Shown here one piece after another: positions 55,738 through 64,000 of a stretch of DNA of 64,000 nucleotides. Made by a program: the position numbers and the translations under genes. The DNA is from Ancylomarina subtilis. GTDB lineage: Bacteria > Bacteroidota > Bacteroidia > Bacteroidales > Marinifilaceae. Location: the NCBI RefSeq assembly GCF_004217115.1, contig NZ_SHKN01000001.1:1429781-1493780 (forward strand). Reading direction: 5' to 3'. How positions within the stretch are numbered: position 1 is the stretch's first letter; each line of letters starts with the position of its first letter. A model generated the notes under the pieces. That model was not told where the DNA came from and made no database searches. It saw nothing but the letters and a program-made list of their open reading frames with translations.

Positions 55738-58131
55738 ATGCAAAAATTTCTACTCATCCTGCTCCTATTAATCTGTTCATTTGCATCTCAATCACAGACG
55801 ATTAAAATTATAAATAAGAAAACTCAGCTACCCATTGAGGATGTCTATATTTACACTCAAAAAACATCTACTAATAGTTCAAAAATTGGGCAAGCCGATT
55901 TATCAAAATTCTCTAAAGACGCAATCATATTTTTTCAGCATCCCTCGTTTCAGAATTTACATTTGCCTTATAAAACCATTGCAGAAGAAAAATTCATTGT
56001 CCAACTTACACCACAACTGTTTAAAATAAATGAGGTAACCATTGCAGCGAATAAATGGGAACAAAACCCCAAAGAAGTTCCGGTGAATTTAATTCAAATT
56101 GATAATAAAGCAATCAGAAACAGTGAAGTATCAACCTCAGCTGATTTACTAAAAGAAAGCGGACAGATCTTTATTCAAAAGAGTCAAATGGGAGGTGGAA
56201 GCCCAATGATTAGAGGATTTGCTGCTAATAGGGTATTAATTGTTCTCGATGGTGTGCGCTTGAATAATGCCATCTATAGATCCGGAAACCTACAAAACCT
56301 TCTTAATATCGATCCAAACAGCCTGGAATCAGCCGAAGTTATTCTGGGCCCGGGTTCCGTTATTTATGGTAGCGATGCCATTGGTGGTGTCATGGATTTT
56401 CATACCATTAAACCTCAATTATCTACCGACAGCTCTATAAACTTCCAATTAAATCACAAAACCAGATATGCCTCAGCAAATCACGAATTAGGCTTTCATA
56501 CCCGTTATTTTGTTGGAAATCATAAATGGAGCTATGCGGGAAACATTAGTCATTCTGACTATTCCGATTTAACAATGGGACGTAATGGCACCAACCAATA
56601 CAATAGAACCGAATACGTTATCAGAGAGAATGATGTGGATGAAATTGTGAAAAACTCAAAACCTTATGTCCAGGAAGGAAGTCAGTTTAATCAACTAAAT
56701 ATCATCCAAAAACTAAGATATAACGTTTCGAAAAACACAGATTTACAGTATAACTTTCTCTATTCTTCCACCTCTGATATTCCCCGTTACGACAGATTAA
56801 CACAATACTCCGGTGATAAACTGAAATATGCCGAATGGTATTATGGCCCGCAAAGATTACAATTCCATTCGTTAAATCTCACCAACAAAAACACCAATGC
56901 TCTATTCGATAACTTTAAACTTATCTCAGCCTATCAAACTTACGAAGAAAGTCGACATTCCAGAAAATTGAATAACAATGATATTAGTAAACGTTTTGAG
57001 GCTCTGGATATTTTCTCAACCAATCTGGATTTTAATAAAAAACTGAATTCTGAAATTGATTTATTTTATGGCTTTGAATATTTATACAATTACTTAAATT
57101 CAACAGCCTATAAAAAGAATGTCCTAAACTCAACAACTTCTCCTTTAGCAAGTCGGTATCCGGATAACTCAAGCTATTCCAGCTTGGCATCCTATACAAA
57201 TGTAAAATGGAAACCCAATGATATGTGGACATTTAATGGTGGGTTGCGTTATTCCCATGTCTGGATAAAATCAAAACTCAACAAGGATTTCTATACTTTT
57301 CCTTTCACCAGTCTTAATTTAAATACCGGAGCTTTAAATGGGAGTTTAGGCGCAACCTTACAAACCAATAATAACTATTTATTAAAACTAAATATGACAA
57401 CCGGTTTTAGAGCGCCAAATATCGATGATATTGGTAAGGTTTTCGACTCTGAACCTGGTAAGGTTGTTGTTCCCAATAAGGATTTAAAATCAGAATATGC
57501 CTACAACTTTGATTTTAGCCTTAGTAAAAATATCACCAAAGACTTTTTTATCGACTTCAATGCATTTTACTCCATCTTAAAAGATGCAATGGTACGACGA
57601 GACTTTACATTTGATGGACAATCTACTTTGATGTATGATGGTGTGGAAAGTCAGGTGCAAGCCATAGTTAATGACGACAAAGCCATTGTTTATGGCTTAA
57701 GCCTAAAAGCTAAAGCACAACTCTCATCAAATTTCATACTGGATGCCTATTACAACCGTTCTAAGGGAGAATACAAAGATGGAACACCTGTGAGACATGT
57801 ACCGCCTACTTTTGCTTCTGTAGCTTTGAAATTTAAGTCAAAAAAATTAAAATCGAAGCTATCAATTGATTACAATGGTGAAATTGCCAATCGAGATTTA
57901 GCTGATACAGAAAAAAGCAAGGCTTACATGTATGCAAAAGATCGCAATGGTCTTCCCTACTCCCCGGAATGGGTTTGCGTCAACTTAAATAACAGCTATG
58001 TGTTTAGAGATAAAATTATTTTAGGCTTCAGCATCGAAAATATCTTTGACACAGCTTACCGTCCCTATTCGTCAGGAATATCTGCTCCCGGGAGAAATTT
58101 TATTTTGAGTTTAGCTTTTGAAATAAAATAA
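55738..58131 (+). CDS. TonB-dependent receptor, heme/siderophore type
   Basis: A 797-residue outer-membrane receptor: signal peptide 1-19, a short carboxypeptidase-regulatory-like domain 20-95, a plug domain with GGGSPMIRGFAANRVLIVLD, YRSGNLQNLLNIDP and GPGSVIYGSDAIGGVMDF, then a beta-barrel ending in FILSLAFEIK. The plug motifs match the hemoglobin/transferrin/heme receptor group rather than SusC, so an iron compound is the likely cargo. The PepSY membrane protein 1.5 kb away fits an iron-uptake neighbourhood. The stop lies 9 bases from that of the convergent antiporter. Confidence 0.88.
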   Translation: MQKFLLILLLLICSFASQSQTIKIINKKTQLPIEDVYIYTQKTSTNSSKIGQADLSKFSKDAIIFFQHPSFQNLHLPYKTIAEEKFIVQLTPQLFKINEVTIAANKWEQNPKEVPVNLIQIDNKAIRNSEVSTSADLLKESGQIFIQKSQMGGGSPMIRGFAANRVLIVLDGVRLNNAIYRSGNLQNLLNIDPNSLESAEVILGPGSVIYGSDAIGGVMDFHTIKPQLSTDSSINFQLNHKTRYASANHELGFHTRYFVGNHKWSYAGNISHSDYSDLTMGRNGTNQYNRTEYVIRENDVDEIVKNSKPYVQEGSQFNQLNIIQKLRYNVSKNTDLQYNFLYSSTSDIPRYDRLTQYSGDKLKYAEWYYGPQRLQFHSLNLTNKNTNALFDNFKLISAYQTYEESRHSRKLNNNDISKRFEALDIFSTNLDFNKKLNSEIDLFYGFEYLYNYLNSTAYKKNVLNSTTSPLASRYPDNSSYSSLASYTNVKWKPNDMWTFNGGLRYSHVWIKSKLNKDFYTFPFTSLNLNTGALNGSLGATLQTNNNYLLKLNMTTGFRAPNIDDIGKVFDSEPGKVVVPNKDLKSEYAYNFDFSLSKNITKDFFIDFNAFYSILKDAMVRRDFTFDGQSTLMYDGVESQVQAIVNDDKAIVYGLSLKAKAQLSSNFILDAYYNRSKGEYKDGTPVRHVPPTFASVALKFKSKKLKSKLSIDYNGEIANRDLADTEKSKAYMYAKDRNGLPYSPEWVCVNLNNSYVFRDKIILGFSIENIFDTAYRPYSSGISAPGRNFILSLAFEIK

Positions 58132-58140
58132 ACGATTAAA

Positions 58141-59457
58141 CTATTCCTTAATAGATTCTTTTTCAGATTTATTTATCACATCATGAGAAGGTTCATCATC
58201 GAATTTATCCTCATCGATAATTGGATTAATAACTAAGGGAATGTCCTGTATTTTTGCAGAACCAATCAAACCAAATGTCATAACTAAGCTGGTGGCGATG
58301 ATGATAAACAAGAGTATTCCTGAATCAAAAGATTCACTCCCATATTCTGGAGGAATTGCATAATACAGTAACACAGTTATTAAGCCTCGTGGTGCAATCC
58401 AAAGTTGTGGGAAAATATCAATTCCCATAAAAGCACGAAGAAACAGCCAACGAATTGCATATATACTAACTAACAGGAGTAGACTGACTTCTAAAACCCT
58501 AAAATTAAAAATACTGGAAACAACAATACTCGCTCCAAAAATCACAAAAAAGAAAGTTCGAACAACAAAGGCTGACTCTCTGGTTATGATATGAAGCTCA
58601 CGTTGAAGTATTTCAAACTTCTCTACATGCAAATACTTACGAAGAAAACCTCGATAAAAAAGTTCATTATTCTGAACTATAACTCCAAAAACCAGAATAA
58701 TAATTAATGGAGATAAATGCAACATTTTTCCAACGGCATACAGCAAAATCAGAAGTGAGATTAACAAGAATAAACGTGCCCCATCATTAATAAACTGGAA
58801 AATATACAAGAGAATATAACTCGCTAAAAAAGCAACAAGCAGAGAAACGCCGGTACTAATAATAAAACTAAACGTGGGGTGCATGATTACCGAATCTGAT
58901 ATTGGTGTGGGATTCTGATACTCCACCAAATTGAGCATAAAATAGAAAATCATAATCCCAATAATATCCGAAAATGTACTCTCATAAACATGAAACTCCT
59001 TTTTTTCTTCACTAAGCTTTCCAACACTTGGAATTATAATCGCACTGGATAAAATTGATAAAGGCGTGGCATACAACAAAGACGTCAACCAATCCATCTC
59101 AGGAATCGAATAATGTATGATTGCAGAAGCTGCAAACAATGACACAACTAATCCCAGACCGGCAATCAGCAGGGATTTTACAATCAACTCTGTCTTCTCT
59201 TTTTTCAGTTCCAATTCGAGTGCTGCTTCCAGCACAATCATAATCAAACCAATAATCCCAATCACTTCAAGAATTGGAAAAAAATTAATTTCATGTACAT
59301 GAATCAATTTCAACCCATACTGTATCAGAACACCTAAACCAATCAGCATTAAAACTGAAGGTATATTCGTTTTATAAGCCAACTTAGAAAAAAGAAAAGA
59401 GAGCAAAATGATTAAGCAGCCTGCAATAATTAAAGGATATGAGCCGAATTCTACCAT
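58141..59457 (-). CDS. Cation:proton antiporter, CPA1/NhaP-like
   Basis: A 438-residue protein with about 12 membrane helices and a short polar C-terminal tail. The helices with VLMLIGLGVLI, LEAALELELKK, PLSILSSAIIIPSVGKL and STFSDIIGIMIFYFML match the Na+/H+ exchanger family (the acidic residue of FSDIIGI is the ion-binding site). It likely exports Na+ or K+ in exchange for protons, fitting a marine host. It starts after a terminator that separates it from the PepSY gene. Confidence 0.87.
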   Translation of the reverse strand: MVEFGSYPLIIAGCLIILLSFLFSKLAYKTNIPSVLMLIGLGVLIQYGLKLIHVHEINFFPILEVIGIIGLIMIVLEAALELELKKEKTELIVKSLLIAGLGLVVSLFAASAIIHYSIPEMDWLTSLLYATPLSILSSAIIIPSVGKLSEEKKEFHVYESTFSDIIGIMIFYFMLNLVEYQNPTPISDSVIMHPTFSFIISTGVSLLVAFLASYILLYIFQFINDGARLFLLISLLILLYAVGKMLHLSPLIIILVFGVIVQNNELFYRGFLRKYLHVEKFEILQRELHIITRESAFVVRTFFFVIFGASIVVSSIFNFRVLEVSLLLLVSIYAIRWLFLRAFMGIDIFPQLWIAPRGLITVLLYYAIPPEYGSESFDSGILLFIIIATSLVMTFGLIGSAKIQDIPLVINPIIDEDKFDDEPSHDVINKSEKESIKE

Positions 59458-59540
59458 TTATGAAAAATTAAGTTATATTTCATACCTAAAATAAACATTT
59501 TTTAAGATAATCAGCCTGCCCAAGACTAATTGCTGCAATA

Positions 59541-59568
59541 AAAAAAGCCCCGAGAAAACTCGAAGCTT
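59541..59568 (-). terminator. Intrinsic terminator of the PepSY gene
   Basis: aagccccgag / ctcgaagctt; on the minus strand the two mismatches become G-U pairs and seven T follow. Confidence 0.7.
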
Positions 59569-59587
59569 ATTAAATATCATCTTAACA

Positions 59588-61096
59588 TTAGTATTTTTTC
59601 TTTCGTTTTAGAAATAAAACTAAACCTGTGATCAAAATCCAAAGTATAGTCAAACCAGCCAGAGGTATAAACAAAATGTAAAATTTACCGAAAAGGTATT
59701 GATAGATACGCCCAGTATGAATTTCGAGACAAAGGTTCCATAATGATATCGGTGCTTCCCGAACTTGCTGAGGCATCTTAACAAAATGCCTATCATCCGT
59801 CATATTTCCGACACCCAGATTATAATCGAAAACAAACTCCCGTCCGTTAGTATCTCGCAAATATCCTGCTATCGGATGTGCTGAGATAGGTGGTCCCATT
59901 TGTTTAACTGCCACATACGGTTTCTTTGTAAAATAATCGAAATTTAAGTTTCGTTCAGGAATCCAATAAAACAAGCCTGAAAATGAGCCAATGAGATATT
60001 GCCCGGGCTTAATCACCTCAAATACATTGACTCCCATAACTGAAACAGGTGCCTGAGATGAGAACAATACCGGTGCTGTTTCAAATAAATCATCCGAATA
60101 ATAAATAGCCTCATTAGTAGCTAAGAGAACGCGATTTAATTCTTCGTCGTATGCAATTCGCCTCAATTGATCGTACCAGGGATTAGGGTCATCGAGATGT
60201 GTGAAGGGTAATTTATCAACTTTGGCATTTGCAATAGAAATTAATAAGGGGGGACGTAAAAACATCCCCGTCAGTGCAGATAGTATCAGAAAAATAATCA
60301 TCCAATATCCCAAACGATTGTGCCATTTCAGATTAAATTTTAGAAATTTAGCTTTTCCTTTTACATTTTTACTCTTAGCTTTTAGTCGTTTTATCCATTT
60401 AGGATAAATGAAATAGATGAGACCTGAAATTGAAAGAAGAATAAAAATCAAACCTATAAAATCGACAAATAGTTTTCCTATTAAACCAAAAGCTTCTCCT
60501 GAATGAATTTCCCAAAGTGTTTTAAACAAAGATATTTTCCCATCATAATCCGATTTTGCTAAGAGCTTAATTTTCTCGAAACCATTTGAATCTTTCTTAA
60601 GCAAATTGGAACGGGTCAGAACATAGAACTCCCCCTTCATCTCAATCAAATCGACCACCCGCTTTTCTGAAACAGGTAATTCAATTTTCATCCAGGCATC
60701 ATTCTGAAACTTATAAAGTCCCTTTAGCGTCCCGGCATAAATATCTCCAGAACTGGTTCGAAGTAGTTTTTCAATCTTGGCATTATCTATTCCCTCGGGA
60801 AATCCTTGATTAAAATTCTCAAAAGTTTGATAATTATCGGTCGTTTTCCAAACACCTATATTGCCATAAATAAGAGCCGTATCACCTTCAAGCTTTAAGG
60901 CAGATTTCACTGCCGCCTTATTCCAATTATGATACTGGTATTCACTTCCCAAATAATCGCGATTAACATCTACTGACGAGAAGGCTTCCCTATGATTCAT
61001 CACAATACCGGAAACGGCAAATAAGAGGATAAAAAAAGAGAGAACCAGAGATGGCCACTTATGATGTTTTTTAAAAAACTTAGTCCAATTCTTCAT
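59588..61096 (-). CDS. PepSY-associated membrane protein
   Basis: A 502-residue inner-membrane protein with helices at about 15-35 (LVLSFFILLFAVSGIVMNHR), 205-230, 260-285 and 475-495, the conserved KKHHKWPSLVLSF start and LKWHNRLGYWMII. Between them is a large periplasmic domain with strands such as GDIYAGTLKGLYKF. PepSY_TM proteins in Bacteroidota are often next to iron-siderophore or heme receptors and are thought to move electrons or assist uptake, which suits the TonB receptor nearby. No cofactor site can be claimed beyond conserved His in the helices. Confidence 0.82.
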   Translation of the reverse strand: MKNWTKFFKKHHKWPSLVLSFFILLFAVSGIVMNHREAFSSVDVNRDYLGSEYQYHNWNKAAVKSALKLEGDTALIYGNIGVWKTTDNYQTFENFNQGFPEGIDNAKIEKLLRTSSGDIYAGTLKGLYKFQNDAWMKIELPVSEKRVVDLIEMKGEFYVLTRSNLLKKDSNGFEKIKLLAKSDYDGKISLFKTLWEIHSGEAFGLIGKLFVDFIGLIFILLSISGLIYFIYPKWIKRLKAKSKNVKGKAKFLKFNLKWHNRLGYWMIIFLILSALTGMFLRPPLLISIANAKVDKLPFTHLDDPNPWYDQLRRIAYDEELNRVLLATNEAIYYSDDLFETAPVLFSSQAPVSVMGVNVFEVIKPGQYLIGSFSGLFYWIPERNLNFDYFTKKPYVAVKQMGPPISAHPIAGYLRDTNGREFVFDYNLGVGNMTDDRHFVKMPQQVREAPISLWNLCLEIHTGRIYQYLFGKFYILFIPLAGLTILWILITGLVLFLKRKKKY

Positions 61097-61274
61097 TGAT
61101 AATCTTCGTTTCTACAGCTAAAAACTGATGTCTAAAATAGACAAAAACCGCTCAAAAAGAATAAACACCTTTCTGAACAGTTTTAGTCATTACCCCAAAT
61201 ATGATCTAACTACAATTCTGAAAAATATGTAGTGACAATATTGCCACTACATATTTATGATTTAGTTGTGAAGT

Positions 61275-62921
61275 TTAGTTTAAAAACATTTTCATGTCCT
61301 CGTCAACAGTACCAATTCCACCAATTCCAAAAGTATCGATCAATATTTTAGCCACATTGGGAGAAAGGAAAGCTGGCAATGTTGGTCCCAGGTGAATATT
61401 CTTAACACCTAATGAAAGAAGAGCCAACAATACGATAACAGCTTTTTGCTCGTACCATGCAATATTGTATGCAATTGGTAAATCATTAATATCGTTTAAT
61501 TCAAAAACTTCTTTCAATTTCATTGCAATCACAGCTAATGAATATGAATCGTTACACTGACCTGCATCCAATACTCTTGGAATACCTCCAATATCACCTA
61601 ACTCCAGCTTATTGTAACGATACTTAGCACAACCTGCTGTTAAGATTACAGTGTCCTTTGGAAGGGCTGCAGCAAATTCAGTATAGTAATCACGACCTTT
61701 CATACGACCATCGCAACCTGCCATCACAAAGAACTTACGAATAGCTCCGGACTTAACCGCATCAACAACTTTGTCTGCTAGTTGCATCACCTGATTGTGA
61801 GCAAATCCACCAACAATTGTTCCGTTTTCAATCTCAGTTGGAGCAGCACATTTCTTAGCTAACTCAATAATTTCAGAGAAGTCTTTCTTTCCGTTTTCAT
61901 CCGCTTCAATATGCTTGAATCCTGGGAAACCGGAAGCTCCAGTTGTGTATACTTTATCCTGGTATGTTGAATCCGCCTTAGGAGGAACAATACAGTTGGT
62001 TGTGAACAAAATCGGTCCGTTAAATGTTTCGAACTCTTCGTTTTGCTTCCACCATGCATTTCCGTAGTTACCTACAAAGTGCTCGTACTTTTTAAATGCT
62101 GGATAATAGTTGGCTGGTAACATCTCAGAGTGAGTGTAAACATCAACACCAGTTCCTTCGGTTTGCTTCAATAGCTCTTCCATATCCTTAAGATCATGAC
62201 CTGAAATTAGAATACCTGGCTTATCACTAACACCTATGTTTACCTCTGTAATTTCAGGGTTACCATAAGCACCTGTATTCGCTTCGTCAAGTGTTGCCAT
62301 AGCTGTCACACCATTGGCACCACATTCCATAACAAGAGCGACTAAATCGTCAGCACTTAATGTATCATCAGTAGTTGCTTGTAAAGCTTTTTGCATGAAA
62401 GCGTACATTTCAGCTTTTTCAACGCCAAGATTATAAGCATGCTCGGCATAAGCGGCAAAACCTTTCAATCCGTATATCAACAATTCTCTTAAAGAACGAA
62501 TATCTTCATTTTCAGTAGAAAGCACACCAATCACACGAGCTTTTGCATCAAAATCGTTTTCCGCATCGGCAAACCATGTTGCAGAATGGTGTAGGTTTTC
62601 GAAAGTAAGCCCAGCAGATTCGGCTTGAGTTTTGATCTCTTCACGTAGCTTAAGACCATTTCGAATCGCATCAACAAACTTTACTTTATCAAAATTGGCA
62701 TTGGTAATAGTCATGAACAAACCATTCATAATAAAGTTGTTCACTTTATCATTTTCAATACCTGCTTCACGAGCTTTGGTACTGAAAACAGAAATACCTT
62801 TCATCACATACATCAATAAATCCTGAATGTTTGCAACCTCATCGGTTTTTCCACAAACACCTTTAACTGTACATCCGGTTCCTTTAGCTGCCTCTTGGCA
62901 CTGATAACAAAACATAGCCAT
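61275..62921 (-). CDS. hcp: Hybrid cluster protein / hydroxylamine reductase
   Basis: A 548-residue Fe-S enzyme. The N-terminal cubane is bound by C5, C8, C17 and C23 (C-x2-C-x8-C-x5-C), the spacing of the anaerobe-type enzymes. Hybrid-cluster ligands lie in [47 protein letters not shown] and AWYEQKAV. Hcp reduces NO to N2O (and hydroxylamine in vitro) and guards against nitrosative stress. The upstream region carries two palindromes in a tandem duplication, a likely control region. No hcr gene is adjacent. Confidence 0.95.
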   Translation of the reverse strand: MAMFCYQCQEAAKGTGCTVKGVCGKTDEVANIQDLLMYVMKGISVFSTKAREAGIENDKVNNFIMNGLFMTITNANFDKVKFVDAIRNGLKLREEIKTQAESAGLTFENLHHSATWFADAENDFDAKARVIGVLSTENEDIRSLRELLIYGLKGFAAYAEHAYNLGVEKAEMYAFMQKALQATTDDTLSADDLVALVMECGANGVTAMATLDEANTGAYGNPEITEVNIGVSDKPGILISGHDLKDMEELLKQTEGTGVDVYTHSEMLPANYYPAFKKYEHFVGNYGNAWWKQNEEFETFNGPILFTTNCIVPPKADSTYQDKVYTTGASGFPGFKHIEADENGKKDFSEIIELAKKCAAPTEIENGTIVGGFAHNQVMQLADKVVDAVKSGAIRKFFVMAGCDGRMKGRDYYTEFAAALPKDTVILTAGCAKYRYNKLELGDIGGIPRVLDAGQCNDSYSLAVIAMKLKEVFELNDINDLPIAYNIAWYEQKAVIVLLALLSLGVKNIHLGPTLPAFLSPNVAKILIDTFGIGGIGTVDEDMKMFLN

Positions 62922-63095
62922 AATAATTTTTTATTTAAGTTATTGTATATTAGTTATATCTATTTATCTGTATAATTATCTTTCTTGTCCTCAAACCTCT
63001 ATATGCTTCCTAATTTGCTTCCTAATTTTTGCATTCACTAATTTAAGAAGCTATATTTATATCGGATTTCGAAGCCGTTTAAATTGTTTCGACAT

Positions 63096-63144
63096 CACAA
63101 ATATGAAGCATTAATTTTTTAAAAAGTGTATCATATGATACAAA
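63096..63144. repeat. Tandem duplication upstream of hcp, copy 1
   Basis: 49 bp (cacaaatatgaagcatta ... gtgtatcatatgatacaaa) nearly identical to 63185-63233, offset 89 bp. Confidence 0.8.
63128..63141. promoter_or_regulatory. Palindromic operator candidate 1
   Basis: gtatcatatgatac is a perfect 14-bp palindrome. It overlaps, on the minus strand, a -7-like box TAAGTTTG (63148-63141), so a bound regulator could control hcp; a FNR/CRP-type NO sensor (HcpR) is the obvious guess, not proven. Confidence 0.5.
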
Positions 63145-63184
63145 CTTAAAATATTTTCAGATTTTTTTATCCTTTTTTTGATAC

Positions 63185-63234
63185 CACAAATATGAAGCAT
63201 TAAAATTCTAAAAAGTGTATCAAATGATACAAAA
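63185..63234. repeat. Tandem duplication upstream of hcp, copy 2
   Basis: Second copy of 63096-63144, 43 bases before the recombinase start. Confidence 0.8.
63217..63230. promoter_or_regulatory. Palindromic operator candidate 2
   Basis: gtatcaaatgatac, the same half-sites (gtatca/tgatac) as candidate 1, exactly 89 bp away. Confidence 0.5.
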
Positions 63235-63276
63235 TCAAAAAAAACTGATTTTTTTTATTCTATTTAATCAAAGATA

Positions 63277-64000
63277 ATGAATATCGAACCAAAACTACCA
63301 ACAATCAAAGGCGGAATAAATACTTATCCTTCTAAAAAAGGTCTTGCTATTGTAATAAGACTTCAATATTCCAGAGATAAAAAAACGGAAATCAAAACGG
63401 GCGAATATATCGAGCATAAAGAAGACTTCGATTCAAAGTCAGGATATGTGAAGAATAAAAAAAGAGTTGACCACGCACGTATTAATGCAATCATTGACCA
63501 AAAGAAAGTTGAAATAAGAGAACAACTATTAGCCGAACTTGAAGAAAAGGAAAAAGCCGAAGAAATTGAAGCAGCAACCAAACCCGAAGACATAGACGAA
63601 GTTTTAACCGAATTCAATCGATTAATAACAAATCTTGAAAAAGAAGGTAAAGAGAATTCAAGACGTTTATTCTTTAATGTTAAGAATCATATTATTGATG
63701 TCTTAAACACCACAAACAAACCGCATAAATTAAGATTAGAAGATATCAACGACATTTTTTTAGATGATTTTAGAATTCATCTAACTGCAAAAGGTTTGGC
63801 AATATCTACGATTAAATCGTATATGGATAAAATCACAACCGTTTTTTCAAATTGTAATAAAAGAAGACCGCATTTAATTTTAAACCCAATTAAAGAGTAT
63901 AAAAAGAAAGTAAGGAATCAAGATAAAAGCCTTTCATTCGAAGATAATCTTTTTGATACTTTCAAAGGCTATATTCCTAAATCGAAGGAAAGGACATTAT
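63277..64000 (+). CDS. Tyrosine recombinase / integrase, N-terminal part (3' end outside window)
   Basis: An open frame of 241 codons runs from the ATG at 63277 to the right edge. The N-terminal part is an Arm-binding-like strand domain (GINTYPSKKGLAIVIRLQYS, KTEIKTGEYI), then a charged coiled-coil stretch (REQLLAELEEKEKAEEIEAA), then a SAM-like core-binding domain (DIFLDDFRIHLTAKGLAIST and SYMDKITTVFSNC). This is the usual layout of Bacteroidota phage/transposon integrases; the catalytic R-H-R-Y half lies beyond the window. It may mark the end of an integrated element starting next to hcp. Confidence 0.8.
   Translation, partial: MNIEPKLPTIKGGINTYPSKKGLAIVIRLQYSRDKKTEIKTGEYIEHKEDFDSKSGYVKNKKRVDHARINAIIDQKKVEIREQLLAELEEKEKAEEIEAATKPEDIDEVLTEFNRLITNLEKEGKENSRRLFFNVKNHIIDVLNTTNKPHKLRLEDINDIFLDDFRIHLTAKGLAISTIKSYMDKITTVFSNCNKRRPHLILNPIKEYKKKVRNQDKSLSFEDNLFDTFKGYIPKSKERTL

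Noticed and set aside
62922-63276. tRNA gene as attachment site for the recombinase
   Set aside because: I searched the gap for a cloverleaf and the T-loop motif gttcgaatc and found none.
63363-63617. Minus-strand serine-rich frame
   Set aside because: Antisense shadow of the recombinase gene, whose frame shows clear domain patterns.

Overview
The window looks like the chromosome of an AT-rich Bacteroidota, probably a marine, facultatively anaerobic member of the Marinilabiliales/Bacteroidales. The support is a SusC/SusD/lipoprotein locus, a PorE-like OmpA protein, a fused FtcD, a bifunctional DAHP synthase/chorismate mutase, PgpH, an anaerobe-type hybrid cluster protein beside a full 2-oxoglutarate dehydrogenase E1/E2, and a TAnnTTTG-type promoter. 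The order is inference. No rRNA, tRNA or CRISPR array was seen.

Layout. 1-9.6 kb: end of DAHP synthase/chorismate mutase, a sulfur-type operon (SLC13 permease, TonB-like protein, CysQ), a DUF2284 protein, a secreted propeller-like protein and PEP carboxylase, separated by hairpin-rich repeats. 10-25 kb: a hypothetical gene, QueE, a D-2-hydroxyacid dehydrogenase, a CYTH protein, a GH3/serine-hydrolase fusion, a methyltransferase with a cysteine desulfurase, an OmpA/PD40 protein, an AddB-like nuclease and a YiiX-type lipoprotein. 25.7-29.9 kb: sucA-odhB. 30-39 kb: an AT-rich accessory island. 39-44 kb: histidine-degradation genes ftcD and hutI, divergent from a YfcC-type transporter. 44-49.6 kb: a SusC/SusD/lipoprotein nutrient-uptake operon. 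50-64 kb: a small ferredoxin, an NlpC/P60 hydrolase, PgpH, a DPP III-like lipoprotein that has lost its zinc-binding histidines, a heme/siderophore-type TonB receptor, a Na+/H+ antiporter, a PepSY membrane protein, Hcp, and the start of a tyrosine recombinase that runs off the window.

The island is the most unusual part. On the minus strand the same order recurs: REP-like hairpin, IS200-type (RAYT) transposase, REP-like hairpin, the last 26-62 codons of a different protein, then a small gene whose start touches or overlaps the stop of that tail. The tails look like C-terminal tips of polymorphic (Rhs/CDI-like) toxins and the small genes like their immunity genes. One toxin copy is longer and is frame-broken exactly at an (AT)7 tract. 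The RAYT is intact once; two other copies share the same one-base deletion and a fourth is a 3' stub. The REP hairpins have different stem sequences that remain complementary around a TGT-type loop. I read the island as an array of orphan toxin-tip/immunity modules built or scattered around a REP-RAYT element; the structure is seen, the toxin/immunity role is inferred.
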